Assembly: GCF_006970865.1 (NCBI RefSeq)
Contig: NZ_CP035503.1
Location: forward strand, 186,001-250,000
Direction: 5' to 3'
DNA from: Rhodoferax sediminis
GTDB lineage: Bacteria > Pseudomonadota > Gammaproteobacteria > Burkholderiales > Burkholderiaceae_C
DNA: 64,000 bases
The position numbers and the translations under genes were made by a program. This document shows positions 10,661 to 20,599 of the stretch, piece by piece (positions within the stretch are counted from its first letter, which is position 1; each line of letters begins with the position of its first letter). The notes under the pieces are model-generated. The model was not told the DNA's origin and ran no database searches. It was given only the letters and a program-made list of their open reading frames with translations.

Positions 10661-11818
10661 TCAGGCGCTGGCCGTGATCACGCCGCCGCCCAGGCAGACC
10701 TCGCCGTCGTACAGCACGGCCGACTGCCCGGGCGTCACCGCCCACTGCGGCGCGCCAAAGCTCAGGTGCAGCGCGCCATCGGCGCCACAGGCCAGCGTGC
10801 AGGCGGCGTCCAGCTGGCGGTAGCGGGTCTTGGCGGCCAGCGCGAGGGAGGCGGGGGCGCTCCCGGCATCGGGCGCTGCGGTGGGCGCCGCGCCCGCGAC
10901 CCAGCTCGCATCCTCAAAGGCCAGCGTGTGCGACAGCAGCCACGGATGCTCGTGGCCCTGCACCACCCACAGCGTGTTGTGGGCGATGTCCTTGCGCGCC
11001 ACGAACCACGGCGCGTGCTCGCCGCCCCCGCGCGGCGCGCCGCGCGCCTTCACGCCGCCAATGCCGAGTCCCTGGCGCTGGCCCAGGGTATAAAAACTCA
11101 GGCCCTGGTGCTGGCCCAGCACGCGGCCGCGCTCGTCCTTGATCGGGCCGGGTTCCTTCGCGATGTAGCGGTTCAGGAAGTCGCGGAACGGCCGCTCGCC
11201 GATGAAACAGATGCCGGTGGAGTCCTTTTTTTTCGCATTCGGCAGCCCGATCTCGGCCGCGATGCGGCGCACCTCGGTCTTGTGCAGCTCGCCCACCGGG
11301 AACAGCGTTCTGGCCAGTTGCGCCTGGTTCAACCGGTGCAAAAAGTAGCTCTGGTCCTTGGACGGATCGAGCCCCTTGAGCAGTTCGTAGCCGGCGCTGA
11401 CTTCGTTGTAGCGGACCCTGGCGTAATGCCCGGTGGCAATCCTGTCGGCGCCGAGCCGCAGCGCGTGGTCCAGGAAGGCCTTGAACTTGATCTCGGCGTT
11501 GCACAACACGTCGGGGTTGGGCGTGCGCCCGGCCCGGTACTCGCGCAGGAACTCGGCAAATACCCGGTCCTTGTACTCGGCGGCAAAGTTGACGTGCTCG
11601 ATCTCGATACCCAGCACGTCGGCCACGGCGGCGGCGTCCACGAAGTCGATGTTGGAGGAGCAGTACTCGCTGTCGTCGTCATCTTCCCAGTTCTTCATGA
11701 AGATGCCGATCACTTCGTAGCCCTGCCGCTGGAGCAGGTGCGCGCTGACCGCAGAGTCCACGCCTCCGCTCAAACCGACGACTACCCGCTGCCCGCTGTT
11801 GCGCTTGTCCATAGGCAT
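10661..11818 (-). CDS. mnmA: tRNA-specific 2-thiouridylase
   Basis: Installs the 2-thio group on the wobble uridine of tRNA Lys/Glu/Gln, using sulfur relayed by IscS and the Tus system. It is 385 aa. Features: PP-loop SGGVDS near residue 16, the specific stretch MKNWEDDD, first catalytic cysteine in [12 protein letters not shown], and second in [13 protein letters not shown]. The start is the ATG encoding MPMDKRN, with GGGGA about 9 nt upstream; the frame stays open further but the family N-terminus fits here. An Ala/Pro-rich insertion (about residues 315-335, [15 protein letters not shown]) lies in the C-terminal beta-barrel domain. Confidence 0.96.
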   Translation of the reverse strand: MPMDKRNSGQRVVVGLSGGVDSAVSAHLLQRQGYEVIGIFMKNWEDDDDSEYCSSNIDFVDAAAVADVLGIEIEHVNFAAEYKDRVFAEFLREYRAGRTPNPDVLCNAEIKFKAFLDHALRLGADRIATGHYARVRYNEVSAGYELLKGLDPSKDQSYFLHRLNQAQLARTLFPVGELHKTEVRRIAAEIGLPNAKKKDSTGICFIGERPFRDFLNRYIAKEPGPIKDERGRVLGQHQGLSFYTLGQRQGLGIGGVKARGAPRGGGEHAPWFVARKDIAHNTLWVVQGHEHPWLLSHTLAFEDASWVAGAAPTAAPDAGSAPASLALAAKTRYRQLDAACTLACGADGALHLSFGAPQWAVTPGQSAVLYDGEVCLGGGVITASA

Positions 11819-11898
11819 GGGATTATCCCCGGGTATGACGGGATCGCCGCCGCGGGGCCGCCCGGCGGATGGGTCACATCCGGTAGCGAAACCCCTTG

Positions 11899-13263
11899 TT
11901 ACGGTGTATAGCCAAACGCCGGGCCGGTCACCAAAAAACCGGGCGCCGACTGGTTCTCGATCAGGGTGGCGATGGTGCGCCCGAAGAAGAAGCTGGCACC
12001 CAGATCCAGCGTGGGGTTGCTGCCGAGCCTGCCACCGTCTGCTGCCAGGCCGGGAATGACGTTGTAGCCGGGGTTGGCGGCCGCCGCGCTGTTGGCATTG
12101 ACGACGAGCACATTGGCCGTTGCCGAAGTGGCCGATTGCCCGGTGTTGGTGGCGATCAGGGTGACCGACGACGCGGGGCACAGATAGCCCGTGCCTGCCA
12201 GCGAGCCCGAGGCGCAGGCGGGCAGGCTGACCGTGCCGGTCGTGGGCATGAAGTTGGCGGAGGAACCGCTGTCGATGAAGCTGCGGGGCAGCGTGTTGCC
12301 GTTGAAACTGGCCGTGAAATAGCCGCCCGCGTCGGCTTGCAGAACCGCGCTGGCAGACGGCAAGGCGTTGTTCGCCCGTGTGCCGATGCCCAGCACCAGC
12401 AGGCCGCTGGCCTGCGGCGCGGCGCCGGCCGGCAGGCTGATCAGGCTGCCATTGTTGTCACTGGTCGCGGCAGACACCGGGTTCGGGATTTGCCGGGCCA
12501 CGGGCATGGCAATGGCACTGCACGAACCGGCGCCTGCACCTGCGCATTGGTAGTAGATCGGTGCCGCGACCTGCGCACAGGTTGCGCCGCAATCCTGTGC
12601 GAACAGGCCGATGCCGACAACGCCGTTGCCGCCCAGGGCGCTGGCGCTCTGCAGCGGCGTGCCCTGACCCGTGCAGCTCGACGGCGTCGCGGCGACGCGC
12701 GGGTCGGTGTCGCCAATGAGCTGGATCGGGATGTTGAGTGCCGCGTTGCCGTTGTAGCCGGAGCTGCCCCAATGCATGTCCACCAGGCGCACGCCACCCC
12801 ACGCCACCCCGGAGACGAAGGGCAGGCATTCGCCAACCACCGAACCCGCAGCGGTGGACGCCTGGGGCAGCGCCCCGAGCAACGCGGCGTTGGCCGTGTT
12901 GACGGCCGAAGCCAGCAAACGCAGGCCCACCGAGCCGGTGTCCACCAGCACGTGATGGATGATGGCGCAGTTGCTGCTGCTCCCTGGTGCGCAGATCTCG
13001 ATGTCCGTGAAGATCGCGTTGGGGATGGCGCTGGTCGATGCCGACGCACCGCCATCGACATAGATGGGCACGGCGTTGGCATCGCCGGCACTGGCGGATG
13101 GCGCAGTAGAGCTGGTCGACGCGGTGGGGACGGCAGAGGTGCCTCCACCCCCTCCACAGGCGGCCACGGCGCAGGCCAGCAGAAAAGCGAAGCTCCATTG
13201 CGGCAACCGGGTCCAGGCGTCGGCGCCGCAAGCCGCGGGAACGCGTTTCGGGGTAGTGGTCAT
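11899..13263 (-). CDS. DUF3443 lipoprotein
   Basis: Exported protein of unknown function, 454 aa. The N-terminus has a hydrophobic stretch followed by the lipobox AVAAC and a run of glycines (GGGGG), so it should be a lipoprotein. The mature part opens with [10 protein letters not shown] and contains [14 protein letters not shown] (about residues 105-118), an aspartyl-protease-like DTGS motif, and later [10 protein letters not shown], a DSG-type second site. This suggests a pepsin/retropepsin-like fold, which is inference. Cys pairs are frequent, consistent with periplasmic disulfides. Its ATG overlaps the stop of the DUF2844 gene, so the two are coupled; the families co-occur in Burkholderiales. 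Confidence 0.82.
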   Translation of the reverse strand: MTTTPKRVPAACGADAWTRLPQWSFAFLLACAVAACGGGGGTSAVPTASTSSTAPSASAGDANAVPIYVDGGASASTSAIPNAIFTDIEICAPGSSSNCAIIHHVLVDTGSVGLRLLASAVNTANAALLGALPQASTAAGSVVGECLPFVSGVAWGGVRLVDMHWGSSGYNGNAALNIPIQLIGDTDPRVAATPSSCTGQGTPLQSASALGGNGVVGIGLFAQDCGATCAQVAAPIYYQCAGAGAGSCSAIAMPVARQIPNPVSAATSDNNGSLISLPAGAAPQASGLLVLGIGTRANNALPSASAVLQADAGGYFTASFNGNTLPRSFIDSGSSANFMPTTGTVSLPACASGSLAGTGYLCPASSVTLIATNTGQSATSATANVLVVNANSAAAANPGYNVIPGLAADGGRLGSNPTLDLGASFFFGRTIATLIENQSAPGFLVTGPAFGYTP

Positions 13264-13736
13264 TGCGCAAGCTCCTGCAGGTCGAATCCGGCGGGCAGTC
13301 TGGAGCGCAGATAGGAATAGCCACTGTAGGCCCGCAGGTGGCCGGTGGAGACCAGTACCCAGTCCCCGTCGTCCGCCTGCAGCAGGCGCGGTGAACGCAA
13401 GGTGTGTGGGGCTTGCTGGGCGGCGTCGAGGCTGGCCTTGTAGCTGCCCAGCAGCACCGAGAGGTCGGGCATGATGGGCGCCGCCCAGGACACCGCGAAG
13501 GCATTGCCGCTGGCATCCACAAACTCCACGGCACTGCCGCCGGCCGGCAGCGTCATCTGATGGCGTGTGAAGGCCGCACCGGTGGCCGTACCGGCCCGGG
13601 TCTGGGCCGAGAAGGCGCGCGCCTGCAGCCGCGTGGCATCGGCGGGAACGTCGGTGGCATGGCCGCCCAGGGCGGCCCGGGCGGCACCGGTGGCCAGCAC
13701 AAGCGCCAGCGTTGCGGCAGATCGCGGAAGGTGCAT
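13260..13736 (-). CDS. DUF2844 exported protein
   Basis: 158 aa. The signal peptide is MHLPRSAATLALVLATGAARA with cleavage before ALGG, the conserved start of mature DUF2844 proteins. Later segments include YRVRQMTLPAGG-like text (here THRQMTLP in the family; this copy reads RHQMTLPAGG), a DASG strand and HLRAYSGYSYL near the C-terminus. Function unknown. It is the first gene of a two-gene operon with the DUF3443 lipoprotein (4 nt overlap), which suggests a secreted complex or substrate/chaperone pair. The start was chosen for the signal peptide; an in-frame start further upstream adds 28 unlikely residues. Confidence 0.8.
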   Translation of the reverse strand: MHLPRSAATLALVLATGAARAALGGHATDVPADATRLQARAFSAQTRAGTATGAAFTRHQMTLPAGGSAVEFVDASGNAFAVSWAAPIMPDLSVLLGSYKASLDAAQQAPHTLRSPRLLQADDGDWVLVSTGHLRAYSGYSYLRSRLPAGFDLQELAQ

Positions 13737-13900
13737 GGCTTGCTTTCGTGAAGGTGATTCCTGTCGGTTGATACATTGTGCCGGCAACGGGAATGTCTCC
13801 GGCCTGCTGGCCGTAGCCATAGGGCAACGCGGTTCGAACGCTGTGCGAAGTAATGTAAGCTTGAGGTAAACCCAGATTCAACAACGAGAGGAGACGCTCC

Positions 13901-15028
13901 ATGCAGATAGGCGTACCTGCCGAAACCACGGTGGGCGAGACCCGCGTTGCCGTCACCCCCGAGACGGCCAAAAAACTCATCGCCCAGGGCCACACGCTGC
14001 ATGTCCAGTCGGGCGCCGGCGTGGCCGCCAGCGTCACCGACGAAGCCTATGCCGCGGTCGGCGTGCAGATCACCGATGCGCCGGGGGCTTTTGGCTGCGA
14101 GCTGGTGCTCAAGGTGCGAACCCCGTTCGGCGGTGAACTGGCACTGATGAAGCCCGGCACCACGGTCGTGGGCATGCTCAACCCGTTCGATGCGGCGGGC
14201 CTCCAAAGCCTGGCCGGCGCCCAACTCACCGGCTTTGCGCTCGAGGCCGCACCGCGCACCACCCGCGCGCAGAGCATGGACGTGCTCTCCAGCCAGGCCA
14301 ACATCGCGGGCTACAAGGCCGTCATCATGGCGGCCGACGGCTACCAGCGCTTTTTCCCGATGCTGATGACGGCGGCCGGCACGGTCAAGGCCGCCCGCGT
14401 CGTGATCCTGGGAGTCGGCGTGGCCGGGCTGCAGGCCATTGCCACGGCCAAGCGGCTGGGCGCCGTGATCGAGGCCTCCGACGTGCGCCCCAGCGTGAAG
14501 GAGCAGATCGAGTCGTTAGGGGGCAAGTTCATCGATGTGCCCTATGAAACCGACGAGGAGCGCGAAGCGGCGGCCGGCGTCGGCGGCTACGCCAAGCCGA
14601 TGCCGCCGAGCTGGCTCGCGCGCCAGCAGGTCGAGGTGGCCAAGCGTGTGGCGCAGGCTGACATCGTGATCAGCACGGCGCTGATTCCGGGCCGTCTGGC
14701 CCCGGTGCTGATCACCGAGGAGATGGTCAAGTCCATGAAGCCGGGCTCGGTGATCGTGGACCTTGCGGCCGGCAAGGGCCCCGATGGCGGCGGCAACTGC
14801 CCGCTGACCGAGACCGACCGCACCGTCGTGAAATACGGCGTGACGCTGGTCGGCGAGACCAATCTGCCCGCACTGGTGGCGGCCGATGCATCGTCGCTCT
14901 ATGCGCGCAACGTGCTCGACTTCCTCAAGCTGATCCTCACCAAGGAAGGTGCGCTCAAGATCGACCTGGAAGACGACATCGTGGCGGCCTGCCTGATGAC
15001 CCAGAACGGCGAAGTGCGCCGCAAATAA
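13901..15028 (+). CDS. pntAA: proton-translocating NAD(P) transhydrogenase, alpha subunit part 1
   Basis: NAD(H)-binding domain I of the membrane transhydrogenase that uses the proton gradient to reduce NADP+ with NADH. It is 375 aa, beginning [20 protein letters not shown], with the Rossmann nucleotide site [22 protein letters not shown] and the mobile-loop region around [19 protein letters not shown] lies about 9 nt before the ATG. As in many non-enteric proteobacteria the alpha chain is split: the membrane part is the next gene, 22 nt away. First gene of pntAA-pntAB-pntB. Confidence 0.97.
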   Translation: MQIGVPAETTVGETRVAVTPETAKKLIAQGHTLHVQSGAGVAASVTDEAYAAVGVQITDAPGAFGCELVLKVRTPFGGELALMKPGTTVVGMLNPFDAAGLQSLAGAQLTGFALEAAPRTTRAQSMDVLSSQANIAGYKAVIMAADGYQRFFPMLMTAAGTVKAARVVILGVGVAGLQAIATAKRLGAVIEASDVRPSVKEQIESLGGKFIDVPYETDEEREAAAGVGGYAKPMPPSWLARQQVEVAKRVAQADIVISTALIPGRLAPVLITEEMVKSMKPGSVIVDLAAGKGPDGGGNCPLTETDRTVVKYGVTLVGETNLPALVAADASSLYARNVLDFLKLILTKEGALKIDLEDDIVAACLMTQNGEVRRK

Positions 15029-15050
15029 CGACCCAACCAGGAGCGACATC

Positions 15051-15392
15051 ATGGACGCCGTCTCACCCACCATTCTCAATCTGATCATTTTCGTGCTGGC
15101 GATTTACGTCGGCTACCACGTGGTCTGGACCGTCACGCCGGCCCTGCACACGCCGCTGATGGCGGTGACCAACGCGATCTCGGCCATCGTCATCGTCGGT
15201 GCCATGCTGGCCGCCGCCCTGACCGTCACCGGCCTGGGCAAGACCATGGGCGTGCTGGCGGTGGCGCTGGCCTCGGTGAACATCTTCGGCGGCTTTCTGG
15301 TGACGCGCCGCATGCTGGAGATGTTCAGGAAGAAAGAGAAGAAGGCCGTGCCGGCGGCGCCTTCGGCGGCTGACAAAGGGGCCGCCAAATGA
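15051..15392 (+). CDS. pntAB: NAD(P) transhydrogenase, alpha subunit part 2
   Basis: Small membrane subunit, 113 aa with three hydrophobic helices ([53 protein letters not shown]), forming part of the proton-conducting domain II. A charged Lys-rich tail follows ([13 protein letters not shown]). Its stop overlaps the pntB start (ATGA), consistent with equimolar production. Confidence 0.96.
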   Translation: MDAVSPTILNLIIFVLAIYVGYHVVWTVTPALHTPLMAVTNAISAIVIVGAMLAAALTVTGLGKTMGVLAVALASVNIFGGFLVTRRMLEMFRKKEKKAVPAAPSAADKGAAK

Positions 15393-16816
15393 GCATGAAC
15401 GTCGTTACCCTGCTGTATCTGTTTGCCTCGATCTGCTTCATCCAGGCCCTCAAGGGTCTGTCGCACCCCACCACCTCGATTCGGGGCAACTTTTTCGGCA
15501 TGCTTGGCATGGCCGTGGCCATTGTGACCACGGCCGCGCTGATCGTCGAACAGTCCGGTGGCCAGGCGCTGGGCATGGCCTGGGTGCTGCTCGGCGCGGT
15601 CGTTGGCGGCGGCTACGGCGCGTGGCGCGCGAAGACCGTCGAGATGACGCAGATGCCCGAACTGATCGCGTTCTTTCACAGCATGATCGGCCTGGCCGCG
15701 GTGTTCATCGCCGTGGCCGCCGTGGCCGAGCCCTCGGCGCTCCTGCACGGGCTCGAGCAGGGCGCCGCGATCCCGACCGGCAACCGGCTGGAGCTGTTCC
15801 TGGGTGCGGCCATCGGCGCCATTACTTTCAGCGGCTCGGTGATTGCCTTTGGCAAGCTCAGCGGCAAGTACAAATTCCGCCTGTTCCAGGGCGCGCCGGT
15901 GCAGTTTCCGGGTCAGCACATGCTGAACCTGGTGCTGGCCCTGCTGACCATCGGCCTGGGCATCGCGTTCATGGCGACCGAGAGCTGGAGCGCGTTCTTC
16001 GCGATGCTGGTGCTGGCGTTCGTGCTGGGCGTGCTGATCATCATCCCGATCGGCGGGGCCGACATGCCGGTCGTGATCTCGATGCTCAACAGCTACTCGG
16101 GTTGGGCCGCGGCCGGTATCGGCTTCTCGCTCAACAACTCGATGCTGATCATTGCCGGCTCGCTGGTGGGATCCTCGGGGGCGATCCTCTCCTACATCAT
16201 GTGCAAGGCCATGAACCGCTCGTTCTTCAACGTGATCCTGGGGGGCTTCGGCGGCGAGACGGCAACCGCCGCGGCCGCCGGCGCGGTGCAGCGCCCGGTC
16301 AAGAGCGGCAGCGCCGATGATGCCGCCTTCGTGCTCAGCAATGCCGAGACCGTGGTGATCGTGCCCGGCTACGGCCTGGCCGTGGCGCGCGCCCAGCACG
16401 CGGTGAAGGAGTTGGCCCAGAAATTGACCGATAAGGGCATCTCGGTCAAGTACGCCATCCACCCGGTGGCGGGGCGCATGCCGGGCCACATGAACGTGCT
16501 GCTGGCCGAGGCCGAGGTGCCGTACGACCAGGTGTTCGAGATGGACGAGATCAACGGCGAATTCGGCCAGGTCGACGTGGCCATCATCCTGGGCGCCAAT
16601 GACGTGGTGAACCCCGCCGCGCTGGTCAAGGGCAGTCCGATCTACGGCATGCCCATTCTGGAAGCCTACAAGGCCAAGACCGTGATCGTGAACAAGCGCT
16701 CGATGGCGGCCGGCTATGCGGGCCTGGACAATGAGCTGTTCTACATGGACAAGACCATGATGGTCTTTGGCGACGCGAAGAAAATCGTGGAAGAGATGGG
16801 CAAGGCCATCGAGTGA
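15389..16816 (+). CDS. pntB: NAD(P) transhydrogenase, beta subunit
   Basis: 475 aa with two parts. Residues 1 to about 270 are membrane helices of domain II with the conserved [18 protein letters not shown] segment. The C-terminal 200 residues are the NADP(H)-binding domain III, with [18 protein letters not shown] and, near the end, [18 protein letters not shown]. Length is that of the family. Translationally coupled to pntAB. Confidence 0.97.
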   Translation: MSMNVVTLLYLFASICFIQALKGLSHPTTSIRGNFFGMLGMAVAIVTTAALIVEQSGGQALGMAWVLLGAVVGGGYGAWRAKTVEMTQMPELIAFFHSMIGLAAVFIAVAAVAEPSALLHGLEQGAAIPTGNRLELFLGAAIGAITFSGSVIAFGKLSGKYKFRLFQGAPVQFPGQHMLNLVLALLTIGLGIAFMATESWSAFFAMLVLAFVLGVLIIIPIGGADMPVVISMLNSYSGWAAAGIGFSLNNSMLIIAGSLVGSSGAILSYIMCKAMNRSFFNVILGGFGGETATAAAAGAVQRPVKSGSADDAAFVLSNAETVVIVPGYGLAVARAQHAVKELAQKLTDKGISVKYAIHPVAGRMPGHMNVLLAEAEVPYDQVFEMDEINGEFGQVDVAIILGANDVVNPAALVKGSPIYGMPILEAYKAKTVIVNKRSMAAGYAGLDNELFYMDKTMMVFGDAKKIVEEMGKAIE

Positions 16817-16871
16817 TGCGCCCTTGAAATCCCTAGGGAAAACACACTCGCTGCAGGTCGAGGCGGCAGGG

Positions 16872-16892
16872 ACAATGCAGGTGTTTCATTGT
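16872..16892. promoter_or_regulatory. Small inverted repeat upstream of the FadD-type gene
   Basis: ACAATG-N9-CATTGT, 24 nt upstream of the fadD ATG and just before the GGAG ribosome site. It could be an operator or a small 5' UTR hairpin. The regulator is unknown and the arms are only 6 bp. Confidence 0.3.
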
Positions 16893-16915
16893 GCTGAAAG
16901 TTTGGAGACCGCCTC

Positions 16916-18592
16916 ATGACTGCTCGCCCCTGGCTCAACGCCTACCCTGCCGGTGTCCCGGCCGACATCGACGTGAACCAGTACACATCGCTGGTGGAGC
17001 TGATCGACAGCGCATTCCAGAAGAACGCGGACAAGCTGGCCTACAGCTTCATGGGCAAGGCGATCAGCTACGCGCAGACCGACAGCCTGTCCCGGGCCTT
17101 TGCCGCCTACCTGCAAAGCCTGGGCCTGCAGCAGGGCGACCGCGTTGCCATCATGATGCCCAATGTGCCGCAGTATCCGGTGGCGGTGGCCGGCATCCTG
17201 CGCGCGGGCTACGTGGTCGTCAACGTGAATCCGCTGTACACCCCGCGCGAGCTCGAACACCAGTTGAAGGACAGCGGGGCCAAGGCCATCGTGATCATCG
17301 AGAACTTCGCCACCACGCTGGAGCAGTGCGTGGCGCAAACGCCCGTCAAGCACATCGTTCTGTGCGCCATGGGCGACTCGCTGGGCCTGATCAAGGGCGC
17401 CCTCGTCAACTACGTGGTGCGCAACAAGAGAAAAATGGTGCCGGCGTTCAACCTGCCGGGCGCGGTGCGGTACAACGACGCGATCGCCCAGGGCAGGCGC
17501 GGCAGCCTGAAGAAGCCGTCGATCAAGGCGGACGACGTGGCGGTGCTGCAATACACCGGCGGCACCACCGGCGTGAGCAAGGGCGCCACGCTGTTGCACC
17601 GCAATCTGGTCGCCAACATCCTGCAGTCCGAGGCCTGGTACCAGCCCGCCCTCAAGAAGATCCCGGCGGGCGAGCAGATCGTCACCGTCTGCGCGCTGCC
17701 GCTCTATCACATCTTCGGCTTCAACACCAATATGATGCTGTCGCTGCACATGGGCGGCGCCAACATCCTGATCGCCAATCCGCGCGACCTCGGCGCCACG
17801 CTCAAGGAGCTGTCGCAGCACAAGTTCCACAGCTTTCCGGCCGTCAACACGCTGTTCAACGGCTTGCTGAACCACCCGGACTTCGGCAAGGTCGACTGGC
17901 GCCATCTGAGCATTTCCGTCGGCGGCGGCATGGCGGTGCAAAGCGCCGTGGCCCAGCAGTGGCTGGAGAAGACCGGCTGCCCGATCGTGGAAGGCTATGG
18001 CCTGTCGGAGACCAGCCCCTCGGTCACCTGCAACCCGGTGGACAGCACGGCCTACAGCGGCAACATCGGCCTGCCCATGCCCAACACCGAACTCAAACTG
18101 CTGGACGACGACGGCAACGAGGTGCCCCCGGGCCAGCCCGGTGAGATCGCCATCCGCGGCCCGCAGGTGATGGCGGGCTACTGGCAGCGGCCCGACGAGA
18201 CCGCCAAGGCCATGACGGCGGACGGCTTTTTCCGCTCGGGCGACATCGGCACGATGGACGAGCGCGGCTTCTTCAAGATCGTGGACCGCAAGAAGGACAT
18301 GGTGCTGGTCAGCGGCTTCAATGTCTACCCCAACGAGGTGGAAGACGTGGTGGGGCAGATGCCCGGCGTGCTGGAATGCGCCGTGGTCGGGGTGCCCGAC
18401 GCCAAGACAGGCGAGGCGGTCAAGCTGGTCATTGTCAAGAAGGATCCTGCCCTGACCGAGGAGCAGGTGCGCGCCTTTTGCAAGGCCAACCTGACCGGCT
18501 ACAAGCAGCCCAAGGTGATCGAGTTCCGCACCGATCTGCCGAAGACGCCGGTCGGCAAGATCCTGCGGCGCGAATTGCGCGACAAGAAGTAA
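16916..18592 (+). CDS. fadD: long-chain fatty acid-CoA ligase
   Basis: Acyl-adenylate-forming enzyme that activates long-chain fatty acids to acyl-CoA for beta-oxidation, 558 aa. Motifs: AMP-binding loop YTGGTTGVSKGA (about residues 213-224), VEGYGLSETSP (about 360-370), the hinge/ATP region RSGDIGTMDE, DRKKDMVLVSGFNVYPNEVE, and the catalytic lysine in TPVGKILRREL at the C-terminus. The full-length similarity is to Burkholderiales FadD proteins with N-terminus RPWLNAYPAGVP. It appears monocistronic, followed 64 nt later by mtnN. Confidence 0.93.
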   Translation: MTARPWLNAYPAGVPADIDVNQYTSLVELIDSAFQKNADKLAYSFMGKAISYAQTDSLSRAFAAYLQSLGLQQGDRVAIMMPNVPQYPVAVAGILRAGYVVVNVNPLYTPRELEHQLKDSGAKAIVIIENFATTLEQCVAQTPVKHIVLCAMGDSLGLIKGALVNYVVRNKRKMVPAFNLPGAVRYNDAIAQGRRGSLKKPSIKADDVAVLQYTGGTTGVSKGATLLHRNLVANILQSEAWYQPALKKIPAGEQIVTVCALPLYHIFGFNTNMMLSLHMGGANILIANPRDLGATLKELSQHKFHSFPAVNTLFNGLLNHPDFGKVDWRHLSISVGGGMAVQSAVAQQWLEKTGCPIVEGYGLSETSPSVTCNPVDSTAYSGNIGLPMPNTELKLLDDDGNEVPPGQPGEIAIRGPQVMAGYWQRPDETAKAMTADGFFRSGDIGTMDERGFFKIVDRKKDMVLVSGFNVYPNEVEDVVGQMPGVLECAVVGVPDAKTGEAVKLVIVKKDPALTEEQVRAFCKANLTGYKQPKVIEFRTDLPKTPVGKILRRELRDKK

Positions 18593-18656
18593 GACTTGTC
18601 AGCGCCTGGTGGGTGCGTGGCACGCGCCCGCCAGGCCGCCGGGAGCCTCCCGTTTC

Positions 18657-19409
18657 ATGAGCCGTACCGCCATCCTCAGCGCCCTCACCGAGGAGCAGCA
18701 CGGGCTGCTGGCGCTGCTCCAGCGGCCGCAAAAAATCAGCCATGCGGGCCGCGACTTCTGGCTCGGCGAGCTGCTCGGCAAGCCCGTGGTGCTGGCGCTG
18801 TCGCGCATCGGCAAGGTGGCGGCGGCGACCACCGCAGCCGCCCTGATCGAGCAATTTGGCGTGGCGCGCATCGTGTTCACCGGTGTCGCCGGCGGGCTGG
18901 CACCGGGCGTGCAGGTGGGCGACGTGGTGGTGGCCAGCGGCTTTGTGCAGCACGACATGGACGCCTCGCCGATCTTTCCGCGCTACGAGCTGCCGTTGTA
19001 TGGGCGCTCACTGATCGCTTGCGATGCGGCCTTGACTGCTCTGCTTTTTGAAGCGGCTGAGGCTTATCTGGCAAGGACTGGCGTAGGTTTTAATGTCTCA
19101 TCTAGCGTGCCGGTACAGCGGGTGCATCACGGCCTGATTGTCAGCGGCGACCGCTTCGTGTCTGCGGCCGGCGAGTCCGCCGCGCTGCGCAGTGCCTTGC
19201 AGTCGGCAGGCCACGAGGCGCTGGCGGTCGAGATGGAGGGCGCGGCGGTGGCCCAGGTCTGCCTCGACTACGGCGTGCCGTTTGCCGCCGTGCGCACCAT
19301 CTCGGACCGCGCGGATGACCAGGCGCATGGCGACTTCGCGCTGTTCGTGCAGACCGTGGCCGGCCGCTATACCGACCACATCGTGCACGGGTTTCTCGAC
19401 AAGCTATAA
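18657..19409 (+). CDS. mtnN: 5'-methylthioadenosine/S-adenosylhomocysteine nucleosidase
   Basis: Cleaves MTA and SAH to adenine and the thioribose product, recycling by-products of methylation and polyamine synthesis. It is 250 aa, slightly longer than E. coli MtnN (232). The glycine-rich strand FTGVAGGLAPGVQVGDVVV, the purine-site glutamate in VEMEGAAVAQV and the catalytic aspartate in RTISDRADDQ are all present. About 13 extra residues lie between roughly residues 137 and 155 (GVGFNVSSSVPVQRV). That stretch uses unusually AT-rich codons and resembles a family A dispersed repeat. The TAA stop lies inside another repeat copy (19403). Confidence 0.88.
   Translation: MSRTAILSALTEEQHGLLALLQRPQKISHAGRDFWLGELLGKPVVLALSRIGKVAAATTAAALIEQFGVARIVFTGVAGGLAPGVQVGDVVVASGFVQHDMDASPIFPRYELPLYGRSLIACDAALTALLFEAAEAYLARTGVGFNVSSSVPVQRVHHGLIVSGDRFVSAAGESAALRSALQSAGHEALAVEMEGAAVAQVCLDYGVPFAAVRTISDRADDQAHGDFALFVQTVAGRYTDHIVHGFLDKL
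19044..19100 (+). repeat. Probable degenerate family A repeat inside mtnN
   Basis: The block order matches the intergenic copies (TTTTTGAAGCGGCTGA, GCTTATCTGGCAAGGACTGG, then GGTTTTAATG) and the codons are clearly AT-richer than their surroundings. It coincides with a stretch where the protein is longer than E. coli MtnN. Confidence 0.4.
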
Positions 19410-19460
19410 ATTTGATAGCTGTTTGCGCTTGGTGGATAAGGGTTGGAGGTCAATTTGACT
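19403..19460 (+). repeat. Family A repeat, best-preserved copy
   Basis: Head GCTAT-AAATTTG-ATAGC (19403-19419), then TGTTTGCGCTTGG, TGGATAAGGGTTGGAGG and AATTTGACT. I use it as the reference for the other copies. It contributes the stop codon of mtnN. Confidence 0.7.
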
Positions 19461-19532
19461 GATGCATGCAACCTGGCGCAATCCAAGCCAGTAGATGCCG
19501 CGGAGCGGGCTTCGCCCGGCCGCTGGCGTCGT

Positions 19533-19569
19533 CCCCCTCGGAGGGAAGGCGCGCAGCGCCTCAAGGGGG
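19533..19569. terminator. Family B hairpin between convergent mtnN and corA
   Basis: Outer arms CCCCCT and AGGGGG enclose an inner GGCGC-GCA-GCGCC stem. The position, directly after both stop codons, suits a bidirectional terminator, though there is no T-run. Related to the GC-rich repeats at 23018, 33310 and 43052. Confidence 0.5.
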
Positions 19570-19571
19570 AT

Positions 19572-20558
19572 TCACTTCAGCCAGCCGCGCTTGCGAAAGT
19601 ACCACATCGGCCCCAGCGCGCTGGCCACCATCAGCGCCAGCGCGTAGTGGTAGCCGAGCGCCCAGTCGAGCTCGGGCATGGCCTTGAAGTTCATGCCGTA
19701 GATGCTGGCGATCAGCGTGGGCGGCAGCAGCGCCACGCTGGCCACCGAGAAGATCTTGATGATCTTGTTCTGGTTGATGTTGATGAAGCCGACCGTGGCG
19801 TCCATCAAAAAGTTGATCTTGTCGAACAGGAAGGCCGTGTGCGAGTCGAGCGAGTCGATGTCGCGCAAAATCTGCCGCGCGTCCTCGAACTGCTCGGCGC
19901 CCAGCATCTTGCTGCGCATCATGAAGCTGAGCGCGCGGCGCGTGTCCATCATGTTGCGCCGGATGCGGCCGTTCAAATCCTCGTGGCGCGCAATCGCGCC
20001 CAGCACCTCGCCGGCCAGTGCGTCGGTCACGTGGCCGGACAGCACCTGGGTGCTGACTTTCTCCAGCTCCACGTAGATGCCCTCTAACGTGTCGGCCGAG
20101 TATTCGGCGTCGGCGTCGAACAGCTTGAGCAGCACGTCCTTGGCGTCCTCGATCAGGCCCGGCGCTCGGCGCGCGCGCATGCGCAGCAACCGGAACACCG
20201 GCACGTCTTCGTCATGGATGGAAAACAGCACGCCGCGGCTCTTCAGATCGGTGTTGTGCTGGTTCAGGATGAAGGCCACGCGCACCGTACGCGGCTCGGT
20301 CTCGTCGGCAATCAGGAAGTCGCTGCGGATGTGCAGCTCGCCGTTGTCTTCCTCGTAAAAGCGCGCCGACTCCTCGATGTCCTCATCCATCGCGTCTTGC
20401 GGAATGGACAGGCCGTAGTACTGCTGGATCCAGCGCTTTTCTTCGACCGTGGGGGACTCCAGGTCGACCCAGATCGGCTGGAACCGCGATAACTCCTCCA
20501 GCGACTCGATCTCCTCCTGGAACAGGCGGCCGTTGGCGAGCGAGAAGATGTTGAGCAT
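19572..20558 (-). CDS. corA: CorA-family magnesium/cobalt transporter
   Basis: Pentameric inner-membrane Mg2+ channel, 328 aa. A large cytoplasmic N-terminal domain is followed by two C-terminal helices: the pore helix ends in the hallmark GMN motif (LIASIYGMNFKAMPELDW, about residues 285-302) and the second helix leads to the basic tail FRKRGWLK. The start MLNIFSLANGRLFQEE is typical of beta-proteobacterial CorA. It converges on mtnN across the repeat-filled spacer and is 41 nt downstream of the patatin gene on the same strand. Confidence 0.94.
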   Translation of the reverse strand: MLNIFSLANGRLFQEEIESLEELSRFQPIWVDLESPTVEEKRWIQQYYGLSIPQDAMDEDIEESARFYEEDNGELHIRSDFLIADETEPRTVRVAFILNQHNTDLKSRGVLFSIHDEDVPVFRLLRMRARRAPGLIEDAKDVLLKLFDADAEYSADTLEGIYVELEKVSTQVLSGHVTDALAGEVLGAIARHEDLNGRIRRNMMDTRRALSFMMRSKMLGAEQFEDARQILRDIDSLDSHTAFLFDKINFLMDATVGFININQNKIIKIFSVASVALLPPTLIASIYGMNFKAMPELDWALGYHYALALMVASALGPMWYFRKRGWLK

Positions 20559-20599
20559 GGCGGGCGGGGTGAGCCGGGATTATCGCATCGCGCCCCGCC

